The notes below the pieces were generated by a model. It was given only the letters and a program-made list of their open reading frames with translations, made no database searches and was not told where the DNA came from. This document shows positions 35,681 to 44,762 of a stretch of DNA of 64,000 nt, piece by piece; the first letter of the stretch is position 1; every line of letters starts with the position of its first letter. The position numbers and the translations under genes are program-made. The stretch is from Thermoplasmatota archaeon (GTDB lineage Archaea; Thermoplasmatota; E2; DHVEG-1; B18-G2), in contig JAPDJO010000027.1 of the NCBI GenBank assembly GCA_029259115.1, positions 1 to 64,000 of the forward strand, read 5' to 3'.

Positions 35681-36739
35681 ATGAGAAGGTATGTGTTGGT
35701 ATGGTTCTTGGCGCTTTTGGTCGTCTCTGCTGTTAGTGCTATAACAGAAAAAGATTTTATAATAATCAGTGCAAATCCTGGACATATAGATGTTGCTTAC
35801 GAAAATGATACCTACCTCAATGTAACCGTAATTGCTGGTCCAGCAACTATAAACTCCTATGATTTGCAGGTAGCATCTACTGGAGTGTCAAAAAAGAATG
35901 ATATGATCGATGTTGGAACAGAGTACAAGTTTGTTGTAAACGTAACATGTCCGAACACTTGGCAGGAAATTGATTATATCAATATAACGGCATGGTATGA
36001 TCAGGGAGATGAAAACAGCGTTTACAATGGAACCGCTGGTGGCAATCTTAACATGTTTCTGCAGTACAAAAACACGACAGGAACTGCAGAGTACAACATG
36101 TTATGGCCAACTGGCGGAGAGGTAACGAAAGGAACAATGACTGAAACTGTAATAAACGAAACAACCCATGTCGTGGAACTTAGATTCACTCCTCAACATC
36201 AGTTCAGGAGTGCGCCTGGCGATGGTTTGTGGAGCAACGCAGCGAATACAACAGATGACTTAAGATCCTGGAATTTCAAAATAGAAGTGACTACGAGTTC
36301 TGGAAATATTACATGGGTTAAAGATGAATTTGGAGTTTACAGATACTGTGAGTTGTCTGTATCCTCAAGTGTGACAGCATCTGCTTTACCAGGGCATAGA
36401 GCGAGTACTCAACTGGGTGCCTTAACTATAACATACAAAGTGAATGCCCCTTACAAATTGAATGTCACTACAAATGAAACTTTGCAGAGGGTTGGAGGAG
36501 GAGATTCGATAAGCAGAGACTTTATAAATGTTACAGGTGGAGACATAGTTGGGGAAGACAGTCTAAATGATGGCGTAGCATACATAAAAGGTAATGCAAG
36601 CAGTTATCATGCAATTCATGCAAGTGGAACTCAAGAAAGCATAAATGATGTGCAATATCATTGTGACATTCCATTCGGTACACTATCTGGAGTGTACTCA
36701 TCAAGACTCTATTATACATTATCTCTGGATACAAGCTAA
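35681..36739 (+). CDS. Secreted surface paralogue 2
   Basis: 352 residues, 14 bp after paralogue 1, with a GGTGAG ribosome site. The signal peptide is MRRYVLVWFLALLVVSAVSA. It has the same module: DYINITAWYDQGDENS, GGNLNMFLQYKN, AEYNMLWPTGGEV, HQFRSAPGDGLWS and the terminal IPFGTLSGVYSSRLYYTL. DNA identity with paralogue 1 is high in the segment around AEYNMLWPTGGEV, suggesting recent duplication or gene conversion. The terminal strand pattern IP-x-GT-x-xG-x-Y is reminiscent of surface-fibre or WxL-type modules, a resemblance only. Confidence 0.7.
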   Translation: MRRYVLVWFLALLVVSAVSAITEKDFIIISANPGHIDVAYENDTYLNVTVIAGPATINSYDLQVASTGVSKKNDMIDVGTEYKFVVNVTCPNTWQEIDYINITAWYDQGDENSVYNGTAGGNLNMFLQYKNTTGTAEYNMLWPTGGEVTKGTMTETVINETTHVVELRFTPQHQFRSAPGDGLWSNAANTTDDLRSWNFKIEVTTSSGNITWVKDEFGVYRYCELSVSSSVTASALPGHRASTQLGALTITYKVNAPYKLNVTTNETLQRVGGGDSISRDFINVTGGDIVGEDSLNDGVAYIKGNASSYHAIHASGTQESINDVQYHCDIPFGTLSGVYSSRLYYTLSLDTS

Positions 36740-36787
36740 AAATAAAATGGAAAATTTTATACAATAATACACAATAACGTAGAAACG

Positions 36788-38125
36788 GTGGTGAGGATCA
36801 GAGTAAACAAGAAAGTAGTGATAGTGATACCTGTTTTTATTTTGTGGCTTTTAACTTTATTACCTCTATACTCTCTTGCAGAAAATGGAGTGGACGTTAC
36901 GATCAGTATCTTAAAAAACAAAGAATTAGAAAAATATGGAAGGAAAGTTTTTGTAACAGGCGTCTGGAACTGGATAAACATCAGCTTTGATAAAAATGTC
37001 AGCAGAGTTAATATAACTCTATATAAAGGCGATAATCTTCCTTTAACAAAAAATGAAGAAAATTTCTATGCATGGTCTTATGATGGTGACTGGAAAGCTA
37101 TTACTGCTTATGATGGAAATGAGTATATAGATAAAGGGAACAGCAAAAAGATAGGAAATGAAATCTGTTTCAGGGTTTCAACAGAAAATATCGTAGAAGA
37201 TGATTTCGAGAATTGGACTTTATCTATTAAATACGATGAGAACGAAATAACCATCCCAATAATACTAGAGAAACCTCTAAGATCTCTCGCGGTAACAGGA
37301 GGCATAACTGTAAATGTCGAGCCTTTCCAGACTGTGACTGCATATGGTGATCATTATTTCACAACCATAAACAATGGAAATCTTCCCATGATCATAAATG
37401 TAAGTTACGACAAACTAAATGATAGGATAGTAACATCCAATACAGATACGATATTATGCCCGGGTGACAGTTTAAAACATAGCGTGGAAATAAAGACACA
37501 AGCATGGAAACCAGGCATAATAACGATTGGTGGAACTGTAACAGGGGTAGTTCCAGATGATATAATACCAACATTCATTACATCTCAGCCCACGATCCAA
37601 CTCAATACTGCCTTTATGCTCTCTCCAGGATCTCTCATAAAAATAATAGTAGGTCACAGCACTTACGAGTTAGAAGAGATAGAAGGAGGAAATCTAACTT
37701 TTCAATATAAAAAAGAGGTGGAGATACATCGCGATGAAGAGAGAAACGTGACCTCATTCCTCTGTGGAGGAGGAAATGTTACCCTCTCTATACATGTTCA
37801 AAACCTTAGTATTGTAGGTGTGTGGCTTGATGGGGATAAAATATCAAATTATGAAAATATAACAATTCAGCTGAATCCTTTACAGGAGAATCAGATTGAT
37901 GTTAGAATAAAAGCTTTACCAGAGGTAGAGGCTGGTAAAATCATTTACAAACTAACTACTGAGGACAGGGAATACAGTTACGAGACGACAATCAAGATAA
38001 AGGAACCAGAAGAAAATCCAGTAATAGAAAAAAGAGAGGACATTCTGCCAAAGATCCTTGTTGGATTAGGGATTATCTTTGCGATATCATACATTGCTGT
38101 AACGTATATTAGAGGGAGAAAATGA
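36788..38125 (+). CDS. Membrane-anchored surface protein, 445 residues
   Basis: The start is one of two consecutive GTG codons (36788 or 36791), about 30 nt after a TATA-like TTTTATACA, so leaderless. An N-terminal signal helix (VVIVIPVFILWLLTLLPLYSLA) leads an extracellular beta-rich region of about 370 residues with several CARDB/COG1361-like strands (GGITVNVEPFQTVTAYG, FTTINNGNLPMIINVSYD). A C-terminal helix (ILVGLGIIFAISYIAVTYI) and RGRK stop-transfer tail anchor it. The layout, with a surface-binding part tethered next to two secreted paralogues, suggests an anchor or assembly factor. The family is not recognised. Confidence 0.65.
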   Translation: MVRIRVNKKVVIVIPVFILWLLTLLPLYSLAENGVDVTISILKNKELEKYGRKVFVTGVWNWINISFDKNVSRVNITLYKGDNLPLTKNEENFYAWSYDGDWKAITAYDGNEYIDKGNSKKIGNEICFRVSTENIVEDDFENWTLSIKYDENEITIPIILEKPLRSLAVTGGITVNVEPFQTVTAYGDHYFTTINNGNLPMIINVSYDKLNDRIVTSNTDTILCPGDSLKHSVEIKTQAWKPGIITIGGTVTGVVPDDIIPTFITSQPTIQLNTAFMLSPGSLIKIIVGHSTYELEEIEGGNLTFQYKKEVEIHRDEERNVTSFLCGGGNVTLSIHVQNLSIVGVWLDGDKISNYENITIQLNPLQENQIDVRIKALPEVEAGKIIYKLTTEDREYSYETTIKIKEPEENPVIEKREDILPKILVGLGIIFAISYIAVTYIRGRK

Positions 38126-38760
38126 AAAGGGGATTCCTCATAGTTACTTTCATCGTATCTCTCCTTCTGATAAATACTGCCAAAGCAAGTAAGGCAGGCG
38201 TTGGTGTCATTAATGTAACACCAACGTACAAATCAATAATTCTTTCAAATGGAGAAAACGCTGTAGAGGTTAAACTCTCCATCTCAGACTATAACTCTTG
38301 GAAGGATATATACAAAGTTGAGATTTTAGCAGAGAGTGGAAACAAAGAGTGTGCCCATTTTGTTTTTATGCACTACGAAAGTAAGGATTCTTTCAACGAA
38401 ATTAATTTGTTCAAAGAAATTGAAGGAAATGATTATCTAATACCTGAGTTGTGTGACGTGAAAAGGTCTCTTGTAGAAAAAACCATAGATGATAGATGTT
38501 TGATAAACGTAACCTTTGTATTTAAGCCTATACCCTATTGTACAAAACTATACATAATAGCCTATGATAGAGAGGATGAGAAAGCTACATTAAATATTCA
38601 ATACGATTTTTATCAGGATCAAAGGAATGAAGAAATAATTGTTCCCTTCTGGTCTGGTGAACCAGTGAAAATATCTCCTGATTTACCAAATGCATTTGCT
38701 GGCTCTCTTTCCTTGACTTTTGCTGCCTTCATACTATTTAAAAGGAGGGGTAGAAGGTGA
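38122..38760 (+). CDS. Membrane-anchored surface protein, 212 residues
   Basis: Overlaps the previous gene by 4 bp (ATGA). It has a signal peptide (MKRGFLIVTFIVSLLLINTAKA), a beta-sandwich ectodomain of about 160 residues (VGVINVTPTYKSIILSNGENAVEVKLSISDYN...), a C-terminal helix (AFAGSLSLTFAAFILF) and a KRRGRR tail. Four Cys occur in the ectodomain. It appears to be co-expressed and probably interacts with the 445-residue anchor and the next membrane protein. Function is unknown. Confidence 0.65.
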   Translation: MKRGFLIVTFIVSLLLINTAKASKAGVGVINVTPTYKSIILSNGENAVEVKLSISDYNSWKDIYKVEILAESGNKECAHFVFMHYESKDSFNEINLFKEIEGNDYLIPELCDVKRSLVEKTIDDRCLINVTFVFKPIPYCTKLYIIAYDREDEKATLNIQYDFYQDQRNEEIIVPFWSGEPVKISPDLPNAFAGSLSLTFAAFILFKRRGRR

Positions 38761-39497
38761 AGGGTAAAGAAATGCTAGCAGATTTGCCCAAGCTTTTCTT
38801 GATTTTTCTAACCAGTTTTGTGACGATAAAGACCGTATTTATAATATTCTTTAACACGCCATATGATCCTCCTTTCATACTTCATTTATCTCCACTACAT
38901 ATATTAGATTCCGTCACAAATCTTCAACTTCTTCTAGTATCTCTCTTCCTGACGGTCGTCAATTTATATCTTCATATCAAGGAAGATGATAGAAGTAGAG
39001 TTTATTCTATAGCGATTACGTTTCTGATGGTGCTGGGTGTCTCTATCTCGGTAGCCTATAGCAAAGTTGGCATGGAAATGGCCGTCGAATACATTATATT
39101 CCTCCTTTTGCTTGTTCTACTGGTATCGGATGTAAAGCCATTTATAGCAAAGCAAAGGATGATACCTCATCCAACTCTATCGAGAGATTTCTCCAAATCA
39201 GGTAGAAGAAAAGATGTTTCCGGTCATAACCTAAAATCGAGTTACTACCGAGTTTCGAGTGATCTGGTACTGATAGATGATATGGATAAAGAACATATAG
39301 AGATTCTTAACGACATCGGAATAAGGAGTGTCGATGATCTGGCAAATTTGGATGCATCGAAACTAGTGAAAGACTTCAGAAATTATATACAAGAACTGGA
39401 AAATGCAGTTTCTAATCTGACAGAAGATAAGATAGAGGGTTGGATAGAAACTGCAAAAAGTTTAATAAATGAAAGAGATAGATTCCGAAATGCTTAA
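38757..39497 (+). CDS. Four-helix membrane protein with C-terminal helix-hairpin-helix
   Basis: GTG start overlapping the previous stop (GTGA). Four transmembrane helices occupy about residues 10-127. The cytoplasmic tail (about 150-246) ends with a helix-hairpin-helix-like unit: MDKEHIEILNDIGIRSVDDLANLDASKLVK, then a coiled helix, like DUF4332-type domains. It would link the surface island to the cytoplasm. The last of three tightly overlapping genes (36788-39497), it looks like part of one membrane complex. Confidence 0.6.
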   Translation: MKGKEMLADLPKLFLIFLTSFVTIKTVFIIFFNTPYDPPFILHLSPLHILDSVTNLQLLLVSLFLTVVNLYLHIKEDDRSRVYSIAITFLMVLGVSISVAYSKVGMEMAVEYIIFLLLLVLLVSDVKPFIAKQRMIPHPTLSRDFSKSGRRKDVSGHNLKSSYYRVSSDLVLIDDMDKEHIEILNDIGIRSVDDLANLDASKLVKDFRNYIQELENAVSNLTEDKIEGWIETAKSLINERDRFRNA

Positions 39498-39536
39498 ATA
39501 TAATTTAAATTTAACTCAAGAAATAAAAATATAGGG

Positions 39537-42323
39537 ATGGATATGATCAGAAGATGGTTAATCATAATGATAGTGCTCTTTCTGATCGGAGTTTCACACA
39601 TGAGTTTCCTATCCACATCTATATACAAGAGTGATGAGCTGGGTATATTCTTTGATTCGCTTGATGATGACTCTTTCATTGATGCATCCAAAAGTTATGG
39701 ATACAAGATAGAAAACGGATACGCAACCATAGACTTTGCAGAAACTTCTTATATATATGATTGCGCAAGTCAGGCTGATAAAATAGAGGTTTCCTACAGG
39801 AATAATACCCAGCCTTTGTTTATACTTAATTCTCTATTTGGTCCAGAAATCTTTGGCGAGAGGAATTTTTCGAATCTAGACAGTTTAAAAACCGTTGATG
39901 ATATATATTTCAAAACAGAGAGTAGCATACTTAATATAACTACTCCACTACAACACTACCGATTCAAAATAGATCAGGACTCGCAAAACGTATCCTCTTT
40001 GATTTTTGAATGGTTTGGTAGGTTTAGCGGGTATTCACTTCGCGTTTATGCGTGGGATTACTATGCTTTTAATGGAAAGGGTGCATGGAGATTCCAAGAA
40101 CAGATCTTTGAGGATTCTGACTATATTGGTATAGGAGATATGAACCCTTGTAGATTTGTCAGCAAAGATGGTTATGTAGATATAGTTCTCACGCCATGGC
40201 CCTACACCGAAAACAATACTTATCTTTGGACCGACTACATATCGCTTGAAGTAAGAGAAGTTACGAGAAAAAATGCGACCATTGTAACGAAACCTATAGA
40301 TCCTAGCAAGGTATGGATGTGGGAATACGTAGTGTGGGAAGAGAATCTGAGTGATGACACCTCCATAAAGGTTCAAGTTCTAGATGACAATGGTGAAATT
40401 TTAAGTGATGAAATTCTCGAAGGCAATAGCATTGGTTTCAAGGATAAGGTCATACCATTATATGGAATAGGTGGAAGAGATAGGATTCGTCTAAAATTTA
40501 TACTAGAAACAACAAATCCCGCATCGAATCCCAAATTACTATCATACATGGTTTTATGGCAAACAGACAGTAAAAAGTGGAAGGATGATCTATCTACTAA
40601 CTATAGATTGGAAAAGAAGACTGATACAAAAGTAGTGTCTAAATTAATCTACCTTCCAAAGGGATACTGGTGGAAGGAATTTCAAGCTAAAGTAAATCTT
40701 TCTGGTGGAGGAAAAGTTACCTTTGATATATTGAATGATAAGGGAGAAAATATCATTGGTGGCATAGAGGGTAAAAGCTCGATAGAGTATAATATTTCCA
40801 CGATATGTACAAGGAGTATAAAGTTACAAGCCAAGATTGAAAAAAACGGTAGTTTTATACCAAAAATTGAGGAATGGAGTATAACTTTCTCCAGAGAAAA
40901 GAACGAACCTATACTTAAGTATCCATCGATAATATATCTCAATAAAGGAGATTTAGAAAGAGGGAAAGTTGACATAGGGATATCTGCAAAAGATGATTTT
41001 CCCGGAATATGTCCAAGATCTGCCAAATTTAGATTAGAGTACATAGATAACCTAACTGGAATTAGATCATACTGGAGCGATTGGATTTCTGCAGAAGTAG
41101 ATGGGAAGGACTGTTCAAAAGATTGGGTAAACATTATAGCAAGAAATATACCTATTTTTTATGATGATTCTTTAAAAGATGTACTAAGCCTTGATGAAGA
41201 GTTAAATCTTACACTTTCCAGAGTACAGTTCAAAATCGAAGATATGGCAAGAAATGTCGCAGAAAGCGATGAGATAAAGATAGAAATAGATACAAATCCA
41301 CCCGACTCATGGATAACTACAAGCGTTGATCAATTGGGTTTCGAACATGGTTACGAAGATATAGAGATATCCGCGGATGCAGTCGATGACATATCGAATG
41401 TCAAAAGCGTAACCCTTTACTATCGGATATCTAAAAATAACACCAGCTTTTCAGATCTCAGAGAATACTCCTCTCTTCATGAGCCGCCGTGGACCTGGAC
41501 ATTTGTACCACCAGAGAGTGGTTATTACAAGTTCTTCACAGTGGCTGAAGATAATGCCGGAAATGTAGAGAGTATAAAAGATGGAGAACTGACTTTGCTT
41601 ATAGATATTAATGCTCCTGATAAACCAGATTTCGAAGATAAGATATATTGGATGAACAACTCAAAGATAGATTTTGTTGTGTTCTCTGATGATCTGAGTA
41701 TAGATAGTATAGAGTATAGAATAGGTGGTGAAGAATACTTTGAGTGGAAGGAAATAGCAGGATATGTTGATTCAGATATTTATGCTGAAGAATGGCAGAT
41801 TGACACTTGGGATTGGGAACAAATGGAGAATGGCAGGGTTTATCCTATCTATTTCAGAATAAGAGATATAGTTGGAAATGAGTATGTAACACCAAATGAT
41901 GGAGAAGCTCTCAAGATAGCTAAAGATACTCTTCCACCATATCCATCAATAGAGACCTTAAAGTTATGGCAGTCAAAGATACCTGTGGAGATATCTACTT
42001 ATATTTCCAACCCCAATGGTAGCGAGATATCCAAAGCTATACTCCTGTATAGATACTCGCCAGATAAAAAGGATTGGAGTGAATGGAAGGAATACAATGA
42101 AACCGTATTTTCAGGATGGCACACTTGGCTATTTGATCCAGAGGAAGGAGATGGATATTATGAAGTAAGATTGAGAGCTTATGATTCAGCTGGGAACTTT
42201 GCTGACTCTGATATTATCAGCTTCGGTCTGACTGTGTTTCCAGAGAAGGAGATGATTTCTCTGGTATCAATATTTGTGATCTTCTTAATAGTTTCAGCAT
42301 TCGTTACTAGAAAATGGGACTAG
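39537..42323 (+). CDS. Large Ig-like surface protein with C-terminal membrane anchor
   Basis: 928 residues. It has a signal helix at 4-26, an ectodomain of about 870 residues and a C-terminal helix (MISLVSIFVIFLIVSAFV) with RKWD. Ig-like repeats near 590-690 and 820-900 contain VTLYYRISKNNTSF...PPWTWTFVPPESGYYKFFTVAEDNAGNVE. The same motif occurs in the giant subtilase near residues 1440-1500 (ASPWEWSFDF...YYQFYSIAEDNAGNVE), linking the two products. It probably spans the envelope or binds the giant. Its stop is interlocked with that of the convergent PAC2 gene. Confidence 0.72.
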   Translation: MDMIRRWLIIMIVLFLIGVSHMSFLSTSIYKSDELGIFFDSLDDDSFIDASKSYGYKIENGYATIDFAETSYIYDCASQADKIEVSYRNNTQPLFILNSLFGPEIFGERNFSNLDSLKTVDDIYFKTESSILNITTPLQHYRFKIDQDSQNVSSLIFEWFGRFSGYSLRVYAWDYYAFNGKGAWRFQEQIFEDSDYIGIGDMNPCRFVSKDGYVDIVLTPWPYTENNTYLWTDYISLEVREVTRKNATIVTKPIDPSKVWMWEYVVWEENLSDDTSIKVQVLDDNGEILSDEILEGNSIGFKDKVIPLYGIGGRDRIRLKFILETTNPASNPKLLSYMVLWQTDSKKWKDDLSTNYRLEKKTDTKVVSKLIYLPKGYWWKEFQAKVNLSGGGKVTFDILNDKGENIIGGIEGKSSIEYNISTICTRSIKLQAKIEKNGSFIPKIEEWSITFSREKNEPILKYPSIIYLNKGDLERGKVDIGISAKDDFPGICPRSAKFRLEYIDNLTGIRSYWSDWISAEVDGKDCSKDWVNIIARNIPIFYDDSLKDVLSLDEELNLTLSRVQFKIEDMARNVAESDEIKIEIDTNPPDSWITTSVDQLGFEHGYEDIEISADAVDDISNVKSVTLYYRISKNNTSFSDLREYSSLHEPPWTWTFVPPESGYYKFFTVAEDNAGNVESIKDGELTLLIDINAPDKPDFEDKIYWMNNSKIDFVVFSDDLSIDSIEYRIGGEEYFEWKEIAGYVDSDIYAEEWQIDTWDWEQMENGRVYPIYFRIRDIVGNEYVTPNDGEALKIAKDTLPPYPSIETLKLWQSKIPVEISTYISNPNGSEISKAILLYRYSPDKKDWSEWKEYNETVFSGWHTWLFDPEEGDGYYEVRLRAYDSAGNFADSDIISFGLTVFPEKEMISLVSIFVIFLIVSAFVTRKWD

Positions 42324-43084
42324 CCTATATAACTGAGATCTTCTTTGCTTTTTCTCAAACCCTCTTCTAGACTTCTCAATTGTTGAGCTATCAGCTCTAT
42401 CTCTTTAGCTTTCCTTTCTAACTCTGTAAGATCAACGTCGATGTTTAACGCTTTACTAAGCACAACCAAAACAGCCTTTGCGCTTTTTGGATCCACAAGA
42501 TAACCAGGAGTTTCTCCCATTAAACAAACCCCTTCAATTCCATACAGTTTACCTAGACCGAGCAACAAACCACTGGCACCTATGATTCCTCCGCCTGGCT
42601 CATTCTCTCTGAATACAACTCCATATTTTTTCATTTTACTTACTAGTTTTTTGGAGGTAGCAGCCCCAAGTACGTGAGGTTCCTTTACTTCTCTTCCCAA
42701 TCCATATCCTCCCAGAGTGAAGATCTGTTTCACATTGTAGTCTCTTGCTATCTTTAATATAGAATCTGCCAGTTCGTATTGACCACTTGAAGATAATCCC
42801 TGATAGTCTCCAGTTAATAATATCAGGTCTCTTTGGTTTCTAGATTTTGCCTTCCAGTAATAGAGTTCGTTGTTTACTAACTTAATAGTTCCATCAGAAT
42901 TTATGAAGACCTGCGGAGGAAAGTCTTTACTATAAATCTCCACAAATTTTTTTGCACCTATATTCTCTATTAAGTGTTCAACGGCAAGTTTGCCAACATT
43001 ACCTATTCCAGGTAAGCCTTCGATCAGTATAGGATTTTTCAACGAGGGTTTTCTCCCCACGAACTTGATAACTATCTCCTCCAT
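42320..43084 (-). CDS. PAC2-family proteasome assembly chaperone
   Basis: 254 residues of the archaeal PbaB/PAC2 family, which helps assemble proteasome core particles or acts as a ring-forming ATP-independent partner. The N-terminal PILIEGLPGIGNVGKLAVEHLI, central ILLTGDYQGLSSSGQYELAD and LGGYGLG, and C-terminal GETPGYLVDPKSAKAVLVVLS are typical. It follows Nop10 with its ATG abutting the nop10 stop, in the conserved order L44e / S27e / aIF2 alpha / Nop10 / PAC2. Confidence 0.9.
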   Translation of the reverse strand: MEEIVIKFVGRKPSLKNPILIEGLPGIGNVGKLAVEHLIENIGAKKFVEIYSKDFPPQVFINSDGTIKLVNNELYYWKAKSRNQRDLILLTGDYQGLSSSGQYELADSILKIARDYNVKQIFTLGGYGLGREVKEPHVLGAATSKKLVSKMKKYGVVFRENEPGGGIIGASGLLLGLGKLYGIEGVCLMGETPGYLVDPKSAKAVLVVLSKALNIDVDLTELERKAKEIELIAQQLRSLEEGLRKSKEDLSYIG

Positions 43085-43255
43085 TTAGATCAAACCTCTT
43101 TCCATCTTTTTGAGATACCTCCTGTATTTCCCATATCTATCCTGAGGAGAGAACTTCGGCGGTTTTTTAATTATAGTTTCTTTTCCGCAGATTCTGCATT
43201 TCTCCTTCATAGTATATATTTTACAATAATTACAGTATCTAATTGTTGATCTCAT
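43085..43255 (-). CDS. nop10: rRNA pseudouridylation RNP protein Nop10
   Basis: A 56-residue H/ACA snoRNP subunit with the zinc-binding CNYC and CRIC pairs, then KPPKFSPQDRYGKYRR. The start is set at 43255 by the ATGA overlap with the aIF2 alpha stop; the upstream start at 43285 would overlap aIF2 alpha too far. It works with Cbf5, L7Ae and guide RNA in rRNA pseudouridylation. Confidence 0.95.
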   Translation of the reverse strand: MRSTIRYCNYCKIYTMKEKCRICGKETIIKKPPKFSPQDRYGKYRRYLKKMERGLI

Positions 43256-44046
43256 TTCTTCTCCAGCTCTCTCATAAACTCGCATTCACCCTCATGATTC
43301 TTGATATATTTCTCTGCCCTCTCAATAGCTTTCTTCAGTTCTTCCTCAGCCACTTTATAATCTGGAGCTTTAACAACTATATTGTAGATGGGAGCTCCCC
43401 TATAGGTAACTTCTATATTAACATCCTCGTACTCGCTCTTTTCAGCCAACTGCAAGGCTTTTCTAACATGTTCAACCCCATCGGGTTTAAGGGATTTTAT
43501 CTTGATATAACCTCTTATAGTAACGAATGGTATCTGTATATTTTCTCTTGCAACTTCCTCAAAGTATTTGAACCATTCTCCAGAGAATCCATCCTTCTTT
43601 AGAGTTTCTGGATCATAAGCACATTCCTCAAATGCTGCATAAAGAGAACCATACTTTTCTATTAATCTTTCAGCAAAATCCTTGTAACAATCCTCGACCT
43701 TCTTACCCATCTTCTCAGCAACTATTTCTAATAATTTTCTAGCCTTCTGCTCGTTTTTCCATTCCTGTATCTTTTCTCTTCTCTGATGTTCATTTACTCT
43801 TTTCAATGAAACGTCAATATGTCCTCTGGATCTATCAACATGCATAACTTTGCAAACAATCCTTTGATTTTCCTTTATGTGATCTCTTATTCTTTTTATC
43901 CAACCAGGTGCCACCTCAGATATATGAATAAAAGCTTCCTTACCAGGATATTCCTCAAGCTCAACGAATGCACCAAAATTCTGGATATTCTTCACTCTAC
44001 ATACAACAAGATCTCCCTCTTCTGGAAACTCATCTTTTTTAAACAT
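43252..44046 (-). CDS. eif2a: Translation initiation factor aIF2 subunit alpha
   Basis: 264 residues. An N-terminal S1/OB domain (EGDLVVCRVKNIQNFGAFVELEEYPGKEAFIHISEV) is followed by a helical domain and a C-terminal alpha/beta domain (VTIRGYIKIKSLKPDGVEHVRKAL). It is part of the initiator tRNA-GTP ternary complex; gamma and beta are encoded at 49011 and 50995. It sits 2 bp after S27e in the operon. Confidence 0.96.
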   Translation of the reverse strand: MFKKDEFPEEGDLVVCRVKNIQNFGAFVELEEYPGKEAFIHISEVAPGWIKRIRDHIKENQRIVCKVMHVDRSRGHIDVSLKRVNEHQRREKIQEWKNEQKARKLLEIVAEKMGKKVEDCYKDFAERLIEKYGSLYAAFEECAYDPETLKKDGFSGEWFKYFEEVARENIQIPFVTIRGYIKIKSLKPDGVEHVRKALQLAEKSEYEDVNIEVTYRGAPIYNIVVKAPDYKVAEEELKKAIERAEKYIKNHEGECEFMRELEKK

Positions 44047-44048
44047 AA

Positions 44049-44222
44049 TTACTCTAATATCTCCAAAATTTCCCCTTTTATTTCTGCTTTGCCTCCTCTG
44101 GGTTCAGCAAGGGTTGCACCACATATATGACAAGTAACAACTCTAGATGCCCTATCAAATAGCACCTGCTCATTTCCGCAATCTTTACATCTGACCCTTA
44201 TAAATTTGCTTCTCGTCTCCAT
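44049..44222 (-). CDS. rps27e: Ribosomal protein S27e
   Basis: 57 residues starting METRSKFIRVRCKDCGNEQVLF. The zinc ribbon pairs are CKDC and CHIC, and the tail PRGGKAEIKGEILEILE is family-typical. The ATG at 44222 is 3 bp after the L44e stop and has GGAGG upstream, within the L44e gene end. Confidence 0.95.
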   Translation of the reverse strand: METRSKFIRVRCKDCGNEQVLFDRASRVVTCHICGATLAEPRGGKAEIKGEILEILE

Positions 44223-44225
44223 GAT

Positions 44226-44507
44226 CTAAGCCTCCTCCAACTCCAATTTCTTCGCTCTCACGGTTGGCGCATGATGTCTTTTTCCACATTCTGTACATTT
44301 ATATCTTATGGCTAATCTCCTCGTAGGCTTCTCTCTATCCTTAGGCTTTGGTCTCGGAAATCCTCCATAACCTCTGGTTACTCTTCTGAATCTTCTCTGA
44401 CCTGCCTTGAGTTCGCTGGCCTTACTCTTCTTCACCTTTTCTATCTCGTGAATCGTATGTTTCTTACAGTATGGGCAATATCTCTTTATCTTCTTTGGTA
44501 ATTTCAT
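44226..44507 (-). CDS. rpl44e: Ribosomal protein L44e
   Basis: 93 residues, zinc-binding large-subunit protein near the E site. [20 protein letters not shown] at the N-terminus, [33 protein letters not shown] in the body. It is the first gene of the L44e / S27e / aIF2 alpha / Nop10 / PAC2 operon. A TATA-like TTTTTATACC (minus strand, about 44553-44562) lies about 50 bp upstream, and GGGAAGG precedes the ATG. Confidence 0.96.
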   Translation of the reverse strand: MKLPKKIKRYCPYCKKHTIHEIEKVKKSKASELKAGQRRFRRVTRGYGGFPRPKPKDREKPTRRLAIRYKCTECGKRHHAPTVRAKKLELEEA

Positions 44508-44762
44508 ATCGATCCTTCCCTTAAATCGTAAAGGGGTAAATATTGATTAGGTATAAAAAGGTAGTTGTTGGATTAGATGGTGAAAGTTATATAGTTTTGT
44601 GGAGTATTCTCTTAATCCACCAGATTAATCCAGAGATTAGGTAATCGTATAGAGAAAAGATGAAAGATGATCTGCCTTGGACAAGAGCGGAAGTTTTTAT
44701 TATTCGAAAGATCTGCCCCATACAAGGTTGGTATGATGCTTTTTCAATCGAACGATTGCTCT
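44508..44762. other. Longest gene-poor gap (about 255 bp)
   Basis: Holds the promoter of the L44e operon at its left end and the short inverted repeat CAATCG-AA-CGATTG (44745-44758) next to the end of the membrane-protein gene. A 64-codon minus-strand frame crosses it but has no protein-like composition or start signal. I saw no convincing RNA gene. Confidence 0.5.

Noticed and set aside
34605-36739. Calling the secreted paralogues WxL or TasA family proteins
   Set aside because: Only the terminal G-x-Y strand pattern is similar; the WxL tryptophan motifs and SipW context are absent.
44745-44758. CAATCG-AA-CGATTG inverted repeat as a terminator
   Set aside because: Only 6 bp of stem and no T-run downstream on either strand in the right place.
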